The notes beneath the pieces are model-generated. The model did no database searches. It had not been told where the DNA came from and saw nothing but the letters and a program-made list of their open reading frames with translations. A DNA stretch of 64,000 nt. Origin: Bombella saccharophila (lineage in GTDB: Bacteria; Pseudomonadota; Alphaproteobacteria; Acetobacterales; Acetobacteraceae). This document shows, piece after piece, positions 29,500 through 37,992 of the stretch (its first letter is position 1; each line of letters opens with the position of its first letter). The translations under genes were made by a program, and so were the position numbers. Location: the NCBI RefSeq assembly GCF_026385475.1, contig NZ_JANIDW010000001.1, positions 849,541 through 913,540 of the forward strand. Direction: 5' to 3'.

Positions 29500-30921
29500 T
29501 TAGCCAAAAGGTGGTCGGCCAGCTGGACCGCCCATCCCCTTGAGCATATCACCTAGGCCACCAGCACCCCCCATGCCACGCATCAACCCTGCTAAGCCGC
29601 CCATTTTACTAAGCCGCTTCATCATCGTGGCCATCTCGCTAAATTGCTTTAATAGCCGGTTGACCTCTGGCACGCTCGTCCCAGAGCCAAGGGCGATACG
29701 CTTTTTGCGTGACGCCTTGATAATCTCCGGGTTTTTGCGCTCCTGCGCTGTCATGGAGGAAATAATCGCCTTGTGCCGGTTGAAGATGGAGGTATCCAAA
29801 TCCTTCCCCGCGAGCTTATCCTTCAGCTTGCCCATCCCCGGCAACATACCAAGAATACCAGAGATAGACCCAAGACGGTTAATTTGATTGATCTGTGAGA
29901 CGTAATCATTCAGATCAAACTTGCCGGCGAGCATCCGCTTGGCAACACGCTCACCTTCTTCCTGATCAAGCTGCTCGGACGCTTTTTCCACCAGCCCGGC
30001 GACATCGCCTAAACCGAGGATACGCCCTGCAACACGCTCAGGATGAAACTCTTCCAGAGCGTCCATCTTCTCACCAGAGCCGGTGAATTTGATGGGCTCC
30101 CCTGTTACGGCCTTCATGGAGAGGGCGGCACCACCACGGGCATCACCATCCATACGGCTCATAATCACGCCTGTTAGCCCGACCTGCTCCTTAAAGGATT
30201 GGGCGGTATTAACGGCATCTTGCCCGGTCATGGCATCTACAACCAGCAGCGTTTCCACCGGTTTTGCCACGTCACGGACCTGACGGACCTCATCCATCAA
30301 GGCTTCATCAATCGCCAGACGCCCTGCGGTATCTAAAATAACGACATCGAAGCCTTCACGACGGCCAGCCTCTAGCGCGCGGCGGGCAATATCAACCGGC
30401 CCTTGTCCCTGCTCTATCGGCAATGAGGTGACTAACCCCTCCGTCCGTCCCCCCACTTGCTCAGCAATTTGCTGAAGCTGCAACTGCGCGGCGGGACGCT
30501 GCACGTCCAAGCTCGCCAGCAGCACCTTTTTACGCTCCCGGCTAGCAAGGCGCAAAGCCAGCTTACCAGCGGTCGTGGTTTTACCCGCCCCCTGCAAACC
30601 AACCAAAAGATACGGAATCGGTGCCGGGGCAGAGAGGTTAAGCGGAACAGCCCCCGCCCCGCCCAAAGCCTCAATCAACGCATCATTGACAATCTTCGCC
30701 ACAGCCTGACCGGGGGAGACGCCATCCAGCACCTCACCACCAACAGCGCGCTCCTTTACCTTGCTGACAAAGCTGCGCACCACAGGCAGGGCGACATCGG
30801 CCTCCAGCATGGCCAAGCGAACCTCGCGCATGGCCTCGGTGACGTCACCCTCCGAAAGCTTCCCCCCACGGGAGAGACCCTCAAAGACCTTCGACATTCT
30901 GCCAGAAAGCTGCTCGAACAC
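29500..30921 (-). CDS. ffh: Signal recognition particle GTPase Ffh
   Basis: 473 residues. GTPase that binds 4.5S RNA and signal sequences and docks with FtsY. NG domain: P-loop GLQGAGKTTTAGKLA, DTAGR, and TGVIMSRMDGDARGG; methionine-rich M domain from about 300 with MLPGMGKLKDK, RKNPEIIKASRKKRIALGSG and a Gly/Met-rich tail (MRGMGGAGGLGDMLKGMG). The start is GTG at 30921 with AAGGAT six bases upstream. First gene of the long leftward run. Confidence 0.97.
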   Translation of the reverse strand: MFEQLSGRMSKVFEGLSRGGKLSEGDVTEAMREVRLAMLEADVALPVVRSFVSKVKERAVGGEVLDGVSPGQAVAKIVNDALIEALGGAGAVPLNLSAPAPIPYLLVGLQGAGKTTTAGKLALRLASRERKKVLLASLDVQRPAAQLQLQQIAEQVGGRTEGLVTSLPIEQGQGPVDIARRALEAGRREGFDVVILDTAGRLAIDEALMDEVRQVRDVAKPVETLLVVDAMTGQDAVNTAQSFKEQVGLTGVIMSRMDGDARGGAALSMKAVTGEPIKFTGSGEKMDALEEFHPERVAGRILGLGDVAGLVEKASEQLDQEEGERVAKRMLAGKFDLNDYVSQINQINRLGSISGILGMLPGMGKLKDKLAGKDLDTSIFNRHKAIISSMTAQERKNPEIIKASRKKRIALGSGTSVPEVNRLLKQFSEMATMMKRLSKMGGLAGLMRGMGGAGGLGDMLKGMGGPAGRPPFG

Positions 30922-31129
30922 GATCTATCCTTAATTCCATGACAAATGCGCCACTGCGCGAACCCTCGCGGAGTGACGTGTCCGTAAACTTTTTATGCCT
31001 TTACGACCTCTACCGCCCTCCGTCAAGCATTTCCCACTCTGCCCTACCTTCTGTTGCCTCTCTTGCAGCAGAAGCGTAGCCTATGTGAGGCCTCTTCATA
31101 TGATGATCGGACTCACAAAGGGTTACAGC

Positions 31130-31900
31130 ATGAATATTCTCATCGTCCTCGCCCATCCTGAACGCCAATCCCTCAATGGGGCTTTGGTTGATATTGCCGC
31201 ACGAGAACTCGGCTCCCTCGGCCATGAAGTGCGTCTATCCGACCTTTATCGCATGGAGTGGAAAGCCACGGTTGATCGTGCTGACTTCCCCCATCAAACA
31301 ACGGGCGAGCCTTTTAATGTCGCAGCCTCCTCTGCCCAAGCTTATAAGAGTGGAGAACTGACCGAAGATGTTAAAGAGGAGCAAGAAAAGCTCCTCTGGG
31401 CTGATGCGGTTATCTTCCAATTCCCCCTCTGGTGGTTTTCTGCTCCGGCTATTTTAAAGGGATGGATTGAGCGCGTCTTTTCTGCTGGCTTTGCATATGG
31501 CACAGGCAAAAGCTACGGCGATGGAAGCATGAAGGGCAAACGCGCCATGCTCAGCGTGACAATCGGCGGGACAGAACATGACTACGCCGCCCGCGGCATT
31601 TGCGGCCCTATTGAGGACCTCCTCTTCCCTCTCACCCATGGCACGCTCTTTTATACGGGCTTTGCTACCTTGCCGTCCTTCCTCGTCTATAACGCCGACC
31701 GGCTAGAAGATTATGGCGAAGGCTTCCCGGCTGTTGTTGACCGCTTCCGGGAGCGTCTCGCCACGTTAGAGACCACGCCGCCTATTGCGTTCCGCTCCGC
31801 AGCGAGTGGGGATTACGACCCTAAAACGCGGGAGCTTCGTCCCGGTTTGGAAGAGGCTCATGCGCATGGCTTTAACCTCCATATCAAAAAGCTATCCTAA
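31130..31900 (+). CDS. NAD(P)H quinone oxidoreductase (flavodoxin-like fold)
   Basis: 256 residues from the ATG at 31130, preceded by AAGGG; an in-frame ATG at 30995 would add an implausible Cys/Pro-rich leader. Flavodoxin_2/NQO type: ILIVLAHPERQSLNGALVD binds FMN or FAD phosphate, VIFQFPLWWFSAPAILKGWI and VFSAGFAYGTGKSYG form the isoalloxazine and quinone site. Two-electron quinone reduction protects against redox cycling; related proteins also regulate potassium efflux. Monocistronic by position. Confidence 0.9.
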   Translation: MNILIVLAHPERQSLNGALVDIAARELGSLGHEVRLSDLYRMEWKATVDRADFPHQTTGEPFNVAASSAQAYKSGELTEDVKEEQEKLLWADAVIFQFPLWWFSAPAILKGWIERVFSAGFAYGTGKSYGDGSMKGKRAMLSVTIGGTEHDYAARGICGPIEDLLFPLTHGTLFYTGFATLPSFLVYNADRLEDYGEGFPAVVDRFRERLATLETTPPIAFRSAASGDYDPKTRELRPGLEEAHAHGFNLHIKKLS

Positions 31901-31952
31901 TCCCGCTCTCACACGCGTTCTCTAACCCTCCCCCCCTTCTGAAAGCTGCTCC

Positions 31953-33263
31953 ATGACCGCACATAACATTACTTGCCCGCACTGCCATGAGACGTTCTCG
32001 CTTGATAATGCAGGCTATGCTGACATTGTTAAACAAGTGCGCGATAAGGAGTTCTCCAAGGCCCTGCATGAAAAGTTGGAAGCTGCTGCCCAGGAGGAAC
32101 GTCTTGTTGCCGAGCGCGCTAAGCTGGCCTCCGAGCGTGAGATGAATCAGGCCCTTCATGAGCGTGATGCGAAAATACAAGCCCTTAAAAACCAGCTTGA
32201 GCGACATGAAGCCGACCAGCAAGCCGCCGCCCGCCTCGCTGAAGCAGAAAAGAAGGCCCAGCTACAAGAGGCTGTGCAAGCTAAGGAGCGGGAAATCCAT
32301 GCCCTCCAAGCCAAGCTATCAGCAAGCAAAACAGAGCAGGAGCTTGCTATTACGAAGGCGGTGGACGCGATTCAGAAAGAACGTGACACCCTACAAAACA
32401 CCTTAAATGAAGCTGAACTCAAAAGCCGCCTCGCCACCACGCAACTAAAAGAGCGTTACGAGTTGCAGCTAAAGGACCGTGACGACCACATCGAGCGGCT
32501 AAAGGACATGAAGGCCCGTCTCTCCACCAAAATGGTTGGGGAAACGTTGGAGCAGCATTGCGAGGTAGAGTTTAACCGCTCCCGCGCTATGGCCTTCCCG
32601 CGCGCGTATTTTGAGAAAGATAATGACGCGCGCTCTGGCAGTAAGGGCGATTACATCTTCCGCGATATGGATGAAAGCGGAACGGAAATCCTCTCCATCA
32701 TGTTTGAAATGAAGAACGAAAATGACAGCACAGCCACCAAAAAGAAGAATGAAGATTTCCTCAAAGAGTTAGACAAAGACCGCACGGAGAAGAAATGCGA
32801 ATATGCCGTGCTGGTCTCCCTGCTAGAGCCAGAAAATGAGCTATATAACACAGGCATTGTAGATGTCTCACATCGCTACCCGAAGATGTACATCATCCGC
32901 CCGCAATTCTTCCTCCCCATTATCTCCCTCCTCCGCAACGCGTCCACCAATGCACTAACCTATAAGAGAGAGCTAGAACTCACACGCCAGCAAAGCATTG
33001 ATGTCACCAATTTTGAGGAGAAGCTGGAGACATTTAAAAACGGCTTCTCCCGCAATTACGACCTCGCCCATAAGCAGTTTAACAAAGCGATTGAGGAGAT
33101 TGATAAATCCATCTCCCACCTTCAGAAAATCAAAGAAAACCTGCTGAGTTCGGGCAACAACCTCCGCCTTGCCAATGACAAAGCCCAGGACGTCACCATC
33201 AAAAAACTCACACGCGGCAATGCAACAATGAAGGCGCAATTTGCGGCTCTGAAGGGAGAGTAA
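31953..33263 (+). CDS. DUF2130 domain protein
   Basis: 436 residues. N-terminal zinc-ribbon-like [12 protein letters not shown], then a long coiled coil (roughly 30-195: [36 protein letters not shown]), then the DUF2130 core: [71 protein letters not shown] and [16 protein letters not shown]. The core has a PD-(D/E)XK-like arrangement (GDYIFRD ... MFEMKNE). Activity in cells is unknown. Start chosen at the ATG just before the cysteine motif. Confidence 0.88.
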   Translation: MTAHNITCPHCHETFSLDNAGYADIVKQVRDKEFSKALHEKLEAAAQEERLVAERAKLASEREMNQALHERDAKIQALKNQLERHEADQQAAARLAEAEKKAQLQEAVQAKEREIHALQAKLSASKTEQELAITKAVDAIQKERDTLQNTLNEAELKSRLATTQLKERYELQLKDRDDHIERLKDMKARLSTKMVGETLEQHCEVEFNRSRAMAFPRAYFEKDNDARSGSKGDYIFRDMDESGTEILSIMFEMKNENDSTATKKKNEDFLKELDKDRTEKKCEYAVLVSLLEPENELYNTGIVDVSHRYPKMYIIRPQFFLPIISLLRNASTNALTYKRELELTRQQSIDVTNFEEKLETFKNGFSRNYDLAHKQFNKAIEEIDKSISHLQKIKENLLSSGNNLRLANDKAQDVTIKKLTRGNATMKAQFAALKGE

Positions 33264-33405
33264 TAACCTCTGACCCAAAACAAAAATACAAGTTGAATAC
33301 AATCGAAATAGAAACTTTCTATATCGAGTTATATAAAAATCATACATTGACGGGATAAATCCACCGTGATAGGAATCGCGCTCATGACAGCAATCCCGCT
33401 GCCCA

Positions 33406-33445
33406 TAAAAAAAGCGGACCAAGAAGTTCCAGTTCTTGATCCGCC
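33406..33445 (-). terminator. Leftward terminator-like hairpin without an obvious gene
   Basis: GCGGA-C-CAAGAA and TTCTTG-A-TCCGC form a 12-bp stem with one mismatch; on the minus strand it runs into seven T. No minus-strand gene lies upstream of it, so either it stops a small unannotated RNA or it is a leader structure of the small plus-strand gene at 33466. Confidence 0.6.
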
Positions 33446-33465
33446 CACACCTTCAAGAGGTAATA

Positions 33466-33687
33466 ATGTCCAAACAGTACCACTCTAAAAAAGTGCGTTC
33501 CGTCTCTTCTAACACATCGTCATGGCTGATGCCTAGTGCAATCATCATAGCGATATTGATGTTATGTCTATGCTCCTCCATATTGAAGCATAATGCTCCG
33601 GCGATATGGGTTAATGCTCCTATCACGATAAACTCGCATCTTTTAACACCTTCATCGTTCCCTGCCTGCGCAGGGATGGCCCATTGA
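33466..33687 (+). CDS. Small hypothetical membrane protein
   Basis: 73 residues from the ATG at 33466 with AAGAGG five bases upstream. One transmembrane helix (LMPSAIIIAILMLCLCSSIL). The last ten residues (SSFPACAGMAH) read through a CRISPR-repeat-like hairpin, the kind of peptide that arises by chance from type I-E repeats, so the 3' end may be a fusion onto repeat DNA. No recognised family. A terminator follows 45 bases downstream. Confidence 0.45.
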   Translation: MSKQYHSKKVRSVSSNTSSWLMPSAIIIAILMLCLCSSILKHNAPAIWVNAPITINSHLLTPSSFPACAGMAH

Positions 33688-33732
33688 ATACAATTGGGGC
33701 CGAACGTTCCTCGCCCTCGCGGGGATATACGG
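33656..33732 (+). repeat. Two hairpins resembling degenerate type I-E CRISPR repeats
   Basis: Both fit GTTCC(C/T)(C/T)GC, a four-base loop, then GC(A/G)GGGAT: one at 33657-33677, the other at 33706-33726. In the first, the C-to-T change is matched by G-to-A in the other arm, so the stem is preserved. Start-to-start distance is 49 bases, shorter than the 61 expected of a working I-E array, so this is not called an array. Confidence 0.5.
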
Positions 33733-33764
33733 AAAAAGCCACTCTATAACGGGGTGGCTTTTTC
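33733..33764 (+). terminator. Rho-independent terminator before tRNA-Ser
   Basis: AAAAAGCCAC and GTGGCTTTTT pair around an 11-base loop and are followed by CTTT. It ends any transcript from 33466 or from the repeat-like hairpins. Confidence 0.85.
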
Positions 33765-33839
33765 TTTACCCTTTATACCCCCATACCGCGAACACCGCTT
33801 GACGCTATTCGCGTGAGACAGTATCAACAGCCGCAGATT

Positions 33840-33929
33840 GGATGGGTGTCCGAGTGGTTTAAGGAACTGGTCTTGAAAACCAGCGTGCGTGGAAGCGTAC
33901 CGTGGGTTCGAATCCCACCCCATCCGCCA
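33840..33929 (+). tRNA. tRNA-Ser (anticodon TGA), prophage attachment gene
   Basis: 90 bases with the long class II variable arm (CGTGCGTGGAAGCGTACCG). Acceptor GGATGGG pairs with CCCATCC, discriminator G, CCA encoded. Anticodon stem CTGGT/ACCAG with loop CTTGAAA gives TGA. An integrase gene begins 154 bases downstream, so the 3' half is the probable integration target and stays intact. Confidence 0.97.
33905..33929 (+). other. Probable attL core within tRNA-Ser 3' end
   Basis: Tyrosine integrases with a DUF4102 arm domain usually recombine at the T-arm and acceptor part of a tRNA gene. This segment is therefore the expected core. I looked for the matching direct repeat further right and found none in the window, so attR should lie beyond 64,000. 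Exact limits are a guess. Confidence 0.55.
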
Positions 33930-34042
33930 TCAATGCGTTTCATCCCATGGCAATGGGTTTCAGAAAACGCAGAAAACAGCCAAAAAACAATCTTCATTTG
34001 TTGCTATAAATTGCAATTAGTCGCATACAATGGCGCATAAGT

Positions 34043-34081
34043 GTGGGTATATTTGCGGGCAAAAAACCGCTACGGTGGGTA
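34043..34081 (+). promoter_or_regulatory. Possible integrase arm-type sites
   Basis: GTGGGTA occurs at 34043 and again at 34075, a 32-base period (three helical turns), immediately before the integrase start. GTGTGGGTATATTT-like words are familiar next to P4-type integrases. Could also serve integrase autoregulation. Confidence 0.35.
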
Positions 34082-34082
34082 A

Positions 34083-35312
34083 ATGCTGACTGACATCGCT
34101 GTAAAACGCCTCAAACCCCAAGAGAAACCCTATAGAAAAGCCGACTCAGGCGGCTTGGCTATCAGAGTGCTGCCCAATGGCTCAAAACTCTGGCAGTTCC
34201 GATACAGGATAGGCGGGAAAGAGAATACCTTATCAATCGGCCCGTATCCAGCCGTTTCTCTATCCCAAGCCCGGCAAGCACGGGATAAAGCGAAGGCCGA
34301 CCTGCGAACGGGTCGTGATCCAAATGTTACCCGCAAGCAGGAAAAGGCTGCTGCTGCAGGGATTGCTAACCGCCTACAGGCAATCGGCGAGGAATGGTTG
34401 CGCATCAACACGCCCCGATGGACCGCCAAGCACGCAGGGCAGGTCAAGAAGACGTTGGAGCAATTTGTCTGGCCGAAATTGGGGAATGTCCCAGTTGCCG
34501 AGATTACGCCCCCTATGGTTCTGGCCGTAATCAGGGATATGGAGAAGCGTTCCGCTATTGAAACCAGTAGGCGCGTTTGTCAGCGCATTTCCGCTATCTT
34601 CTCACACGCTATTGCGCATGGAATGACGGACACTAACCCAGCCCGGGACCTCAAAAGCGTTCTGCTTCCCGTGGTTCACAGCCCACGTCCGGCCTTAACG
34701 GATATTGCCGCCATTCATCAATTATTCGCTGATGTAGAGAGCCGTCCGGCACGCCCGACAACCTTTCTGGCATTGCGGTTTCTAGCCCTAACAGGAGTGC
34801 GGCCCGGTGAGGTATGCGGGGCACGCTGGGACGAGATAAACGGGGTGATCTGGTCAATCCCCGCGGCTCGCATGAAGATGAAGAGGGCTCATGTTGTGCC
34901 GTTGTCACGACAGGCTTTAGAGATTCTGGAAGTATTACGAACCCTGACAGGGGATGCGCCTTATCTATTCCCCTCTCAACATGACATCAACAGACCTCTA
35001 TCAGGGAACGCTATAGGTTACTGTCTGAATAGAGCTGGTTATCAGGGAACCCACTGTCCGCACGGGTTCAGGTCGTCCATGTCCACAATAATGAACACGC
35101 GCCGCCCCAAAGAGAGCGCATTCATTGAGCTTATTCTGGCTCATGAAAAAAATGATAAAGTGGCCGCTGTCTATAACCGGGCTCAGTATCTGGATGAACG
35201 GCGAGAAATATTGCAGGAATGGGGCGATCTATTAAGCGAGGGGCTCAAGCCCCCTCGCTTTCTGCTTTACCAGAGCACCAATCCCGAACCACCTTCTCCG
35301 ACCAGCGCGTAG
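34083..35312 (+). CDS. int: Tyrosine site-specific integrase (P4-like, DUF4102 arm domain)
   Basis: 409 residues. N-terminal DUF4102 arm-binding domain (LTDIAVKRLKPQEKPYRKAD, GGLAIRVLPNGSKLWQFRYR, LSIGPYPAVSLSQAR), a core-binding SAM-like domain (residues 100-195) and the catalytic domain with Arg in LTGVRPGEVCGARW, the HGFRSSMST His-x-x-Arg and the nucleophile Tyr in VAAVYNRAQYLDERR. Catalyses integration and, with an excisionase, excision at tRNA-Ser. Its last 68 bases overlap the convergent AlpA-like gene. Confidence 0.95.
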   Translation: MLTDIAVKRLKPQEKPYRKADSGGLAIRVLPNGSKLWQFRYRIGGKENTLSIGPYPAVSLSQARQARDKAKADLRTGRDPNVTRKQEKAAAAGIANRLQAIGEEWLRINTPRWTAKHAGQVKKTLEQFVWPKLGNVPVAEITPPMVLAVIRDMEKRSAIETSRRVCQRISAIFSHAIAHGMTDTNPARDLKSVLLPVVHSPRPALTDIAAIHQLFADVESRPARPTTFLALRFLALTGVRPGEVCGARWDEINGVIWSIPAARMKMKRAHVVPLSRQALEILEVLRTLTGDAPYLFPSQHDINRPLSGNAIGYCLNRAGYQGTHCPHGFRSSMSTIMNTRRPKESAFIELILAHEKNDKVAAVYNRAQYLDERREILQEWGDLLSEGLKPPRFLLYQSTNPEPPSPTSA

Positions 35313-35436
35313 AACCTCCGGTCTGTATCGTAGGGGCTGGAAACTTCTTGGCCCTTTTCCAACGCCAGATTGTTGATTTATCAACCCCCACGATCTCTGC
35401 CACCTTCGCGACGGAAATATATACCTGTCCGCTCAT
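35245..35436 (-). CDS. AlpA-like helix-turn-helix regulator or excisionase
   Basis: 63 residues. MerR/AlpA winged-helix: YISVAKVAEIVGVDKSTIWRWKR followed by FPAPTIQTGGSTRW and a recognition tail RDWCSG. AlpA-type proteins direct prophage excision. It is the last gene of the leftward early operon, coupled by ATGA to the small gene upstream, and its 3' part is antisense to the integrase 3' end, so transcription of one opposes the other. Confidence 0.88.
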   Translation of the reverse strand: MSGQVYISVAKVAEIVGVDKSTIWRWKRAKKFPAPTIQTGGSTRWSEKVVRDWCSGKAESEGA

Positions 35437-35597
35437 TGTTTCCCCCCTTCATCAGCACAAAGAGCAACTGTATGCGTTTCCGTGCGTGTGACGCTTACAG
35501 CAATAAACCGCGGGAAATCGCCTTTGACGCGCCCTAAACTCTCTGCGGCGTAAGGCGTTATCCAGCAGATGATGCGAGATGTCTTTTTATCGCTCAT
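35433..35597 (-). CDS. Small phage protein, 54 residues, coupled to recT and alpA
   Basis: I translated this from the sequence: MSDKKTSRIICWITPYAAES, then LGRVKGDFPRFIAV, ending ALCADEGGKQ. It overlaps recT by ATGA at its start and the AlpA gene by ATGA at its end, fitting the gap exactly, which argues strongly for a real gene. No family recognised. The composition (basic N-terminus, central hydrophobic strand) fits a small DNA- or protein-binding factor in phage recombination or excision. Confidence 0.72.
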   Translation of the reverse strand: MSDKKTSRIICWITPYAAESLGRVKGDFPRFIAVSVTRTETHTVALCADEGGKQ

Positions 35598-36571
35598 GGC
35601 GTCTCCTCCTGATAGGTACGCCGGTGCGCTTCCTCTAATGCGTTGTCCAAATCGTTAGCCAAATCTTCGTCTCCGTTCACCGTGGCCTTGTCGATTTCCT
35701 CACGCACAGCATCGGACAGGGCAGACACTTCATCTGCGGTTGTCGCAGCGCGCAGCTGATCAAACAGGGACGGCGTCTTGCCTTCCTCATGGGTAATTCC
35801 ATTGGCTGCCTGCGCGAACTCGTCAGGTGCCTCAATGGCCGGTGTAGGGCTGGCAGCCCGGGTGCCATTCAGCTGGACCATGCTGTCCACGCGCTCAATG
35901 GCGGACTGCAACCGGCTATCGGCGGAATATTCCTTGTCAGTGCTCATGGGCAGCCGCTTCGACAGGCGGCGAATGACGGTCTTTCTGGCCATCTCGTCCG
36001 GCCAGTCCTTCCACGGCCCTGATTCGCGGGCCATGCTCACCAGCTTCACCTGCTCGATCTGCTGCCAGCTCATGACCTCCCGGATTGGCTCCGAGCCATC
36101 CTTCAGGCGCGCCACGGCATAGGCCGCGACAATGCGGCCGCCGGTTTTCGTCAGGTCGCGCTCATGCTCGATGCGCTCTTCATCCCCCAGCAGGAACTGG
36201 AACTTCTCCCCCTCGAACACAACCTGCGCCGAAATGCTGGCTATGTCCCCGCTGTTCCGGGCCAGCTTCATCAGGCCCGCCACCATGGGCTGCCAGCAGG
36301 CCTGCCCCTTGCGGGGAATGATCGCCCCTTCCCGTCCGTCAGGGAGCAAGCCATCTGCCGCTGCCTGGACGCAGGCCCCGAACAGGCTTTGGGGGGTGCA
36401 ATTCAGCATCGCCTTGTTCTTGTTGACCGCCATCCGCACCACACGCTCGAATTTCTCGAACGTGACATGCTCCGGAAGCAGCTGCTTGACCTGCGGAACA
36501 ATCTTGCTGAATTCCTGCGCGAACTGCTGCGATGTCAGTTTGGCCGGGGCCTGGCTGCGATAATTGCTCAT
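35594..36571 (-). CDS. recT: RecT-family single-strand annealing recombinase
   Basis: 325 residues. Phage recombinase that coats ssDNA and anneals complementary strands. RecT landmarks: VTFEKFERVVRMAVNKNKAML, TPQSLFGACVQAAADGLLPD, GREGAIIPRKGQACWQPMVA, LMKLARNSGDI and the MARKTVIRRLSKRLPMS helix. The C-terminal 90 residues are acidic and probably disordered. Coupled by ATGA to the nuclease gene upstream; the pair equals RecE-RecT. Confidence 0.95.
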   Translation of the reverse strand: MSNYRSQAPAKLTSQQFAQEFSKIVPQVKQLLPEHVTFEKFERVVRMAVNKNKAMLNCTPQSLFGACVQAAADGLLPDGREGAIIPRKGQACWQPMVAGLMKLARNSGDIASISAQVVFEGEKFQFLLGDEERIEHERDLTKTGGRIVAAYAVARLKDGSEPIREVMSWQQIEQVKLVSMARESGPWKDWPDEMARKTVIRRLSKRLPMSTDKEYSADSRLQSAIERVDSMVQLNGTRAASPTPAIEAPDEFAQAANGITHEEGKTPSLFDQLRAATTADEVSALSDAVREEIDKATVNGDEDLANDLDNALEEAHRRTYQEETP

Positions 36572-37431
36572 TGTTCCATCTCCTCCTCGTATTCCCTCAC
36601 CAGCCAGGCCGGGGGCTGCGTGTCAAAAAACCGTGCTTTCTCGCCAATTTCCGGGACGTATCCGGGCCATTCATCATGCTCAAGGCACCACTTGAAAATG
36701 CCTATCGCCTTGCGGTTTAAAACGCGGCCTATCTCGATACTGAGAGGGTCCATCCGGTAAAACGCGACCAGATAAGGGGGTGTTTTTTCTTGTACGATGA
36801 ACCAAAACTCATCCGGTCTATCCCCTGTCACAGCAGCGTAGCCATCTAGATACCAGGCAGCTTGCTGGTGATATCCATTTCGGTAAATTGCCTTGCCAAA
36901 ATCATCAGGCGAAGCGGATATGGCCGTCTTGTAATCGAACAACCGCTTACCCCCTTTAGGGATGTAATCCGGACGGATGCGGCACCAGATGCCCGTTCCC
37001 TCATCCTGCCAAAATAAGGACTTTTCAGCATCCCCGCCCGTTAAGGCCATACGAGCCAACGGCTCTTCCCAGAGGCGAGTGCGCGCGGCTTGGAGAGAAT
37101 CAATCTCCTTTCTCAAGAGCGGAATTAGCCCTTCTTCCCTCGCTCGGTCGGCTTCATCACGAGACGTGGCTTTCCGCCAATCTTCTGCCTCCACTATGCT
37201 GACAGAGCTGTCGAATTTTTCTGGCTCTAGCACCATCAGATGAGAAGCCGTGCCAATATCGAAGTTTCTATTTACACCACGAGAGTGCGTACGGTCGTAG
37301 ATGAAACGAGCTGGGCAGCTTTGAATCAATTGCTTTGCTCCTGACGCGGACAGACTCATGGGCTCGCACGGGTCTGCGTGGTATTCTTCATTCGTCAGGT
37401 CGTAAATGCCGGGCTCGGTAATTGTAGCCAT
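36568..37431 (-). CDS. RecE/exodeoxyribonuclease VIII-like PD-(D/E)XK nuclease
   Basis: 287 residues from the ATG at 37431, which has GGAGG six bases upstream and follows the previous stop as TGATG. NEEYHADPCEPMSLSASGAK and GTASHLMVLEPEKF are typical of the phage exonuclease VIII/DUF3799 family; catalytic residues lie in CRIRPDYIPKGGKRLFDYKT, followed by NGYHQQAAWYLDGY. Processive 5'-3' resection would feed ssDNA to the adjacent RecT. Confidence 0.92.
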   Translation of the reverse strand: MATITEPGIYDLTNEEYHADPCEPMSLSASGAKQLIQSCPARFIYDRTHSRGVNRNFDIGTASHLMVLEPEKFDSSVSIVEAEDWRKATSRDEADRAREEGLIPLLRKEIDSLQAARTRLWEEPLARMALTGGDAEKSLFWQDEGTGIWCRIRPDYIPKGGKRLFDYKTAISASPDDFGKAIYRNGYHQQAAWYLDGYAAVTGDRPDEFWFIVQEKTPPYLVAFYRMDPLSIEIGRVLNRKAIGIFKWCLEHDEWPGYVPEIGEKARFFDTQPPAWLVREYEEEMEQ

Positions 37432-37628
37432 CACAGCCTCCTCTCTTCCAGAACAGCCCGAGCCTCATCGAGGAGCATCCCTGCGATTTCTTCTGCTCTC
37501 TGCGCCTTCTGGAGGTCCCCTTGGCGGACATAAACAAGGCCATCATTAATGACCTTCTGGGCCAGCTTGCGCAGCAGCCGCGCTTCATCAATTTGGGACG
37601 CACTTTCCCCGTTTGCATTTTTCAGCAT
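37431..37628 (-). CDS. Small hypothetical phage protein
   Basis: 65 residues, almost wholly alpha-helical (EARLLRKLAQKVINDGLVYV, QKAQRAEEIAGMLLDEARAV). No motif recognised. Its stop overlaps the nuclease start (TGATG), so it is in the recombination operon and may assist or modulate the nuclease. Confidence 0.7.
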   Translation of the reverse strand: MLKNANGESASQIDEARLLRKLAQKVINDGLVYVRQGDLQKAQRAEEIAGMLLDEARAVLEERRL

Positions 37629-37665
37629 CTCAAAAACTCCCAGTTTTACTTGGCCTTAACAGGCG

Positions 37666-37992
37666 TTACTTGCCCACTGCCTCGGCATGGCGCATGTCGT
37701 AATAGGTATAGATTGAGTCAAGCTGCTTATTCGCAGCAGTAATTCCTGCCTCATCTTCGTAGAGAATGGTACTCAACTTCCCCCGCAATTTATCGAGAGC
37801 GTCGAACGTAATCCACGTCTCATCCTCCACCCTCTCATTGAGAGTGTCATTCTTTTCCAGAATGTCAGCCGCACGGCTTATCAGGGCCAGCAGGGCGAAT
37901 GACGACGGATGACGGTCCCGTTCGACACGCTCTAGCAGTCCGTTGTCAGTCGGGCGGTTCTGGTGGGCTATCTGCTCGGAGATAAGGCTCAT
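37666..37992 (-). CDS. Hypothetical phage protein
   Basis: 108 residues, helical; the N-terminal RPTDNGLLERVERDRHPSSF is followed by ALLALISRAADILEKNDTLN and a C-terminal helix. No family recognised. Starts with ATGA overlap on the previous gene. A 37-base gap separates it from the next gene. Confidence 0.7.
   Translation of the reverse strand: MSLISEQIAHQNRPTDNGLLERVERDRHPSSFALLALISRAADILEKNDTLNERVEDETWITFDALDKLRGKLSTILYEDEAGITAANKQLDSIYTYYDMRHAEAVGK

Noticed and set aside
30995..31129. 45-residue N-terminal extension of the quinone reductase
   Set aside because: Cys/Pro-rich, not part of the flavodoxin fold, and the internal ATG has a good ribosome site and the family start.
33640..33740. 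Functional CRISPR array
   Set aside because: Only two degenerate units with 49-base spacing and no cas genes; recorded as repeats only.
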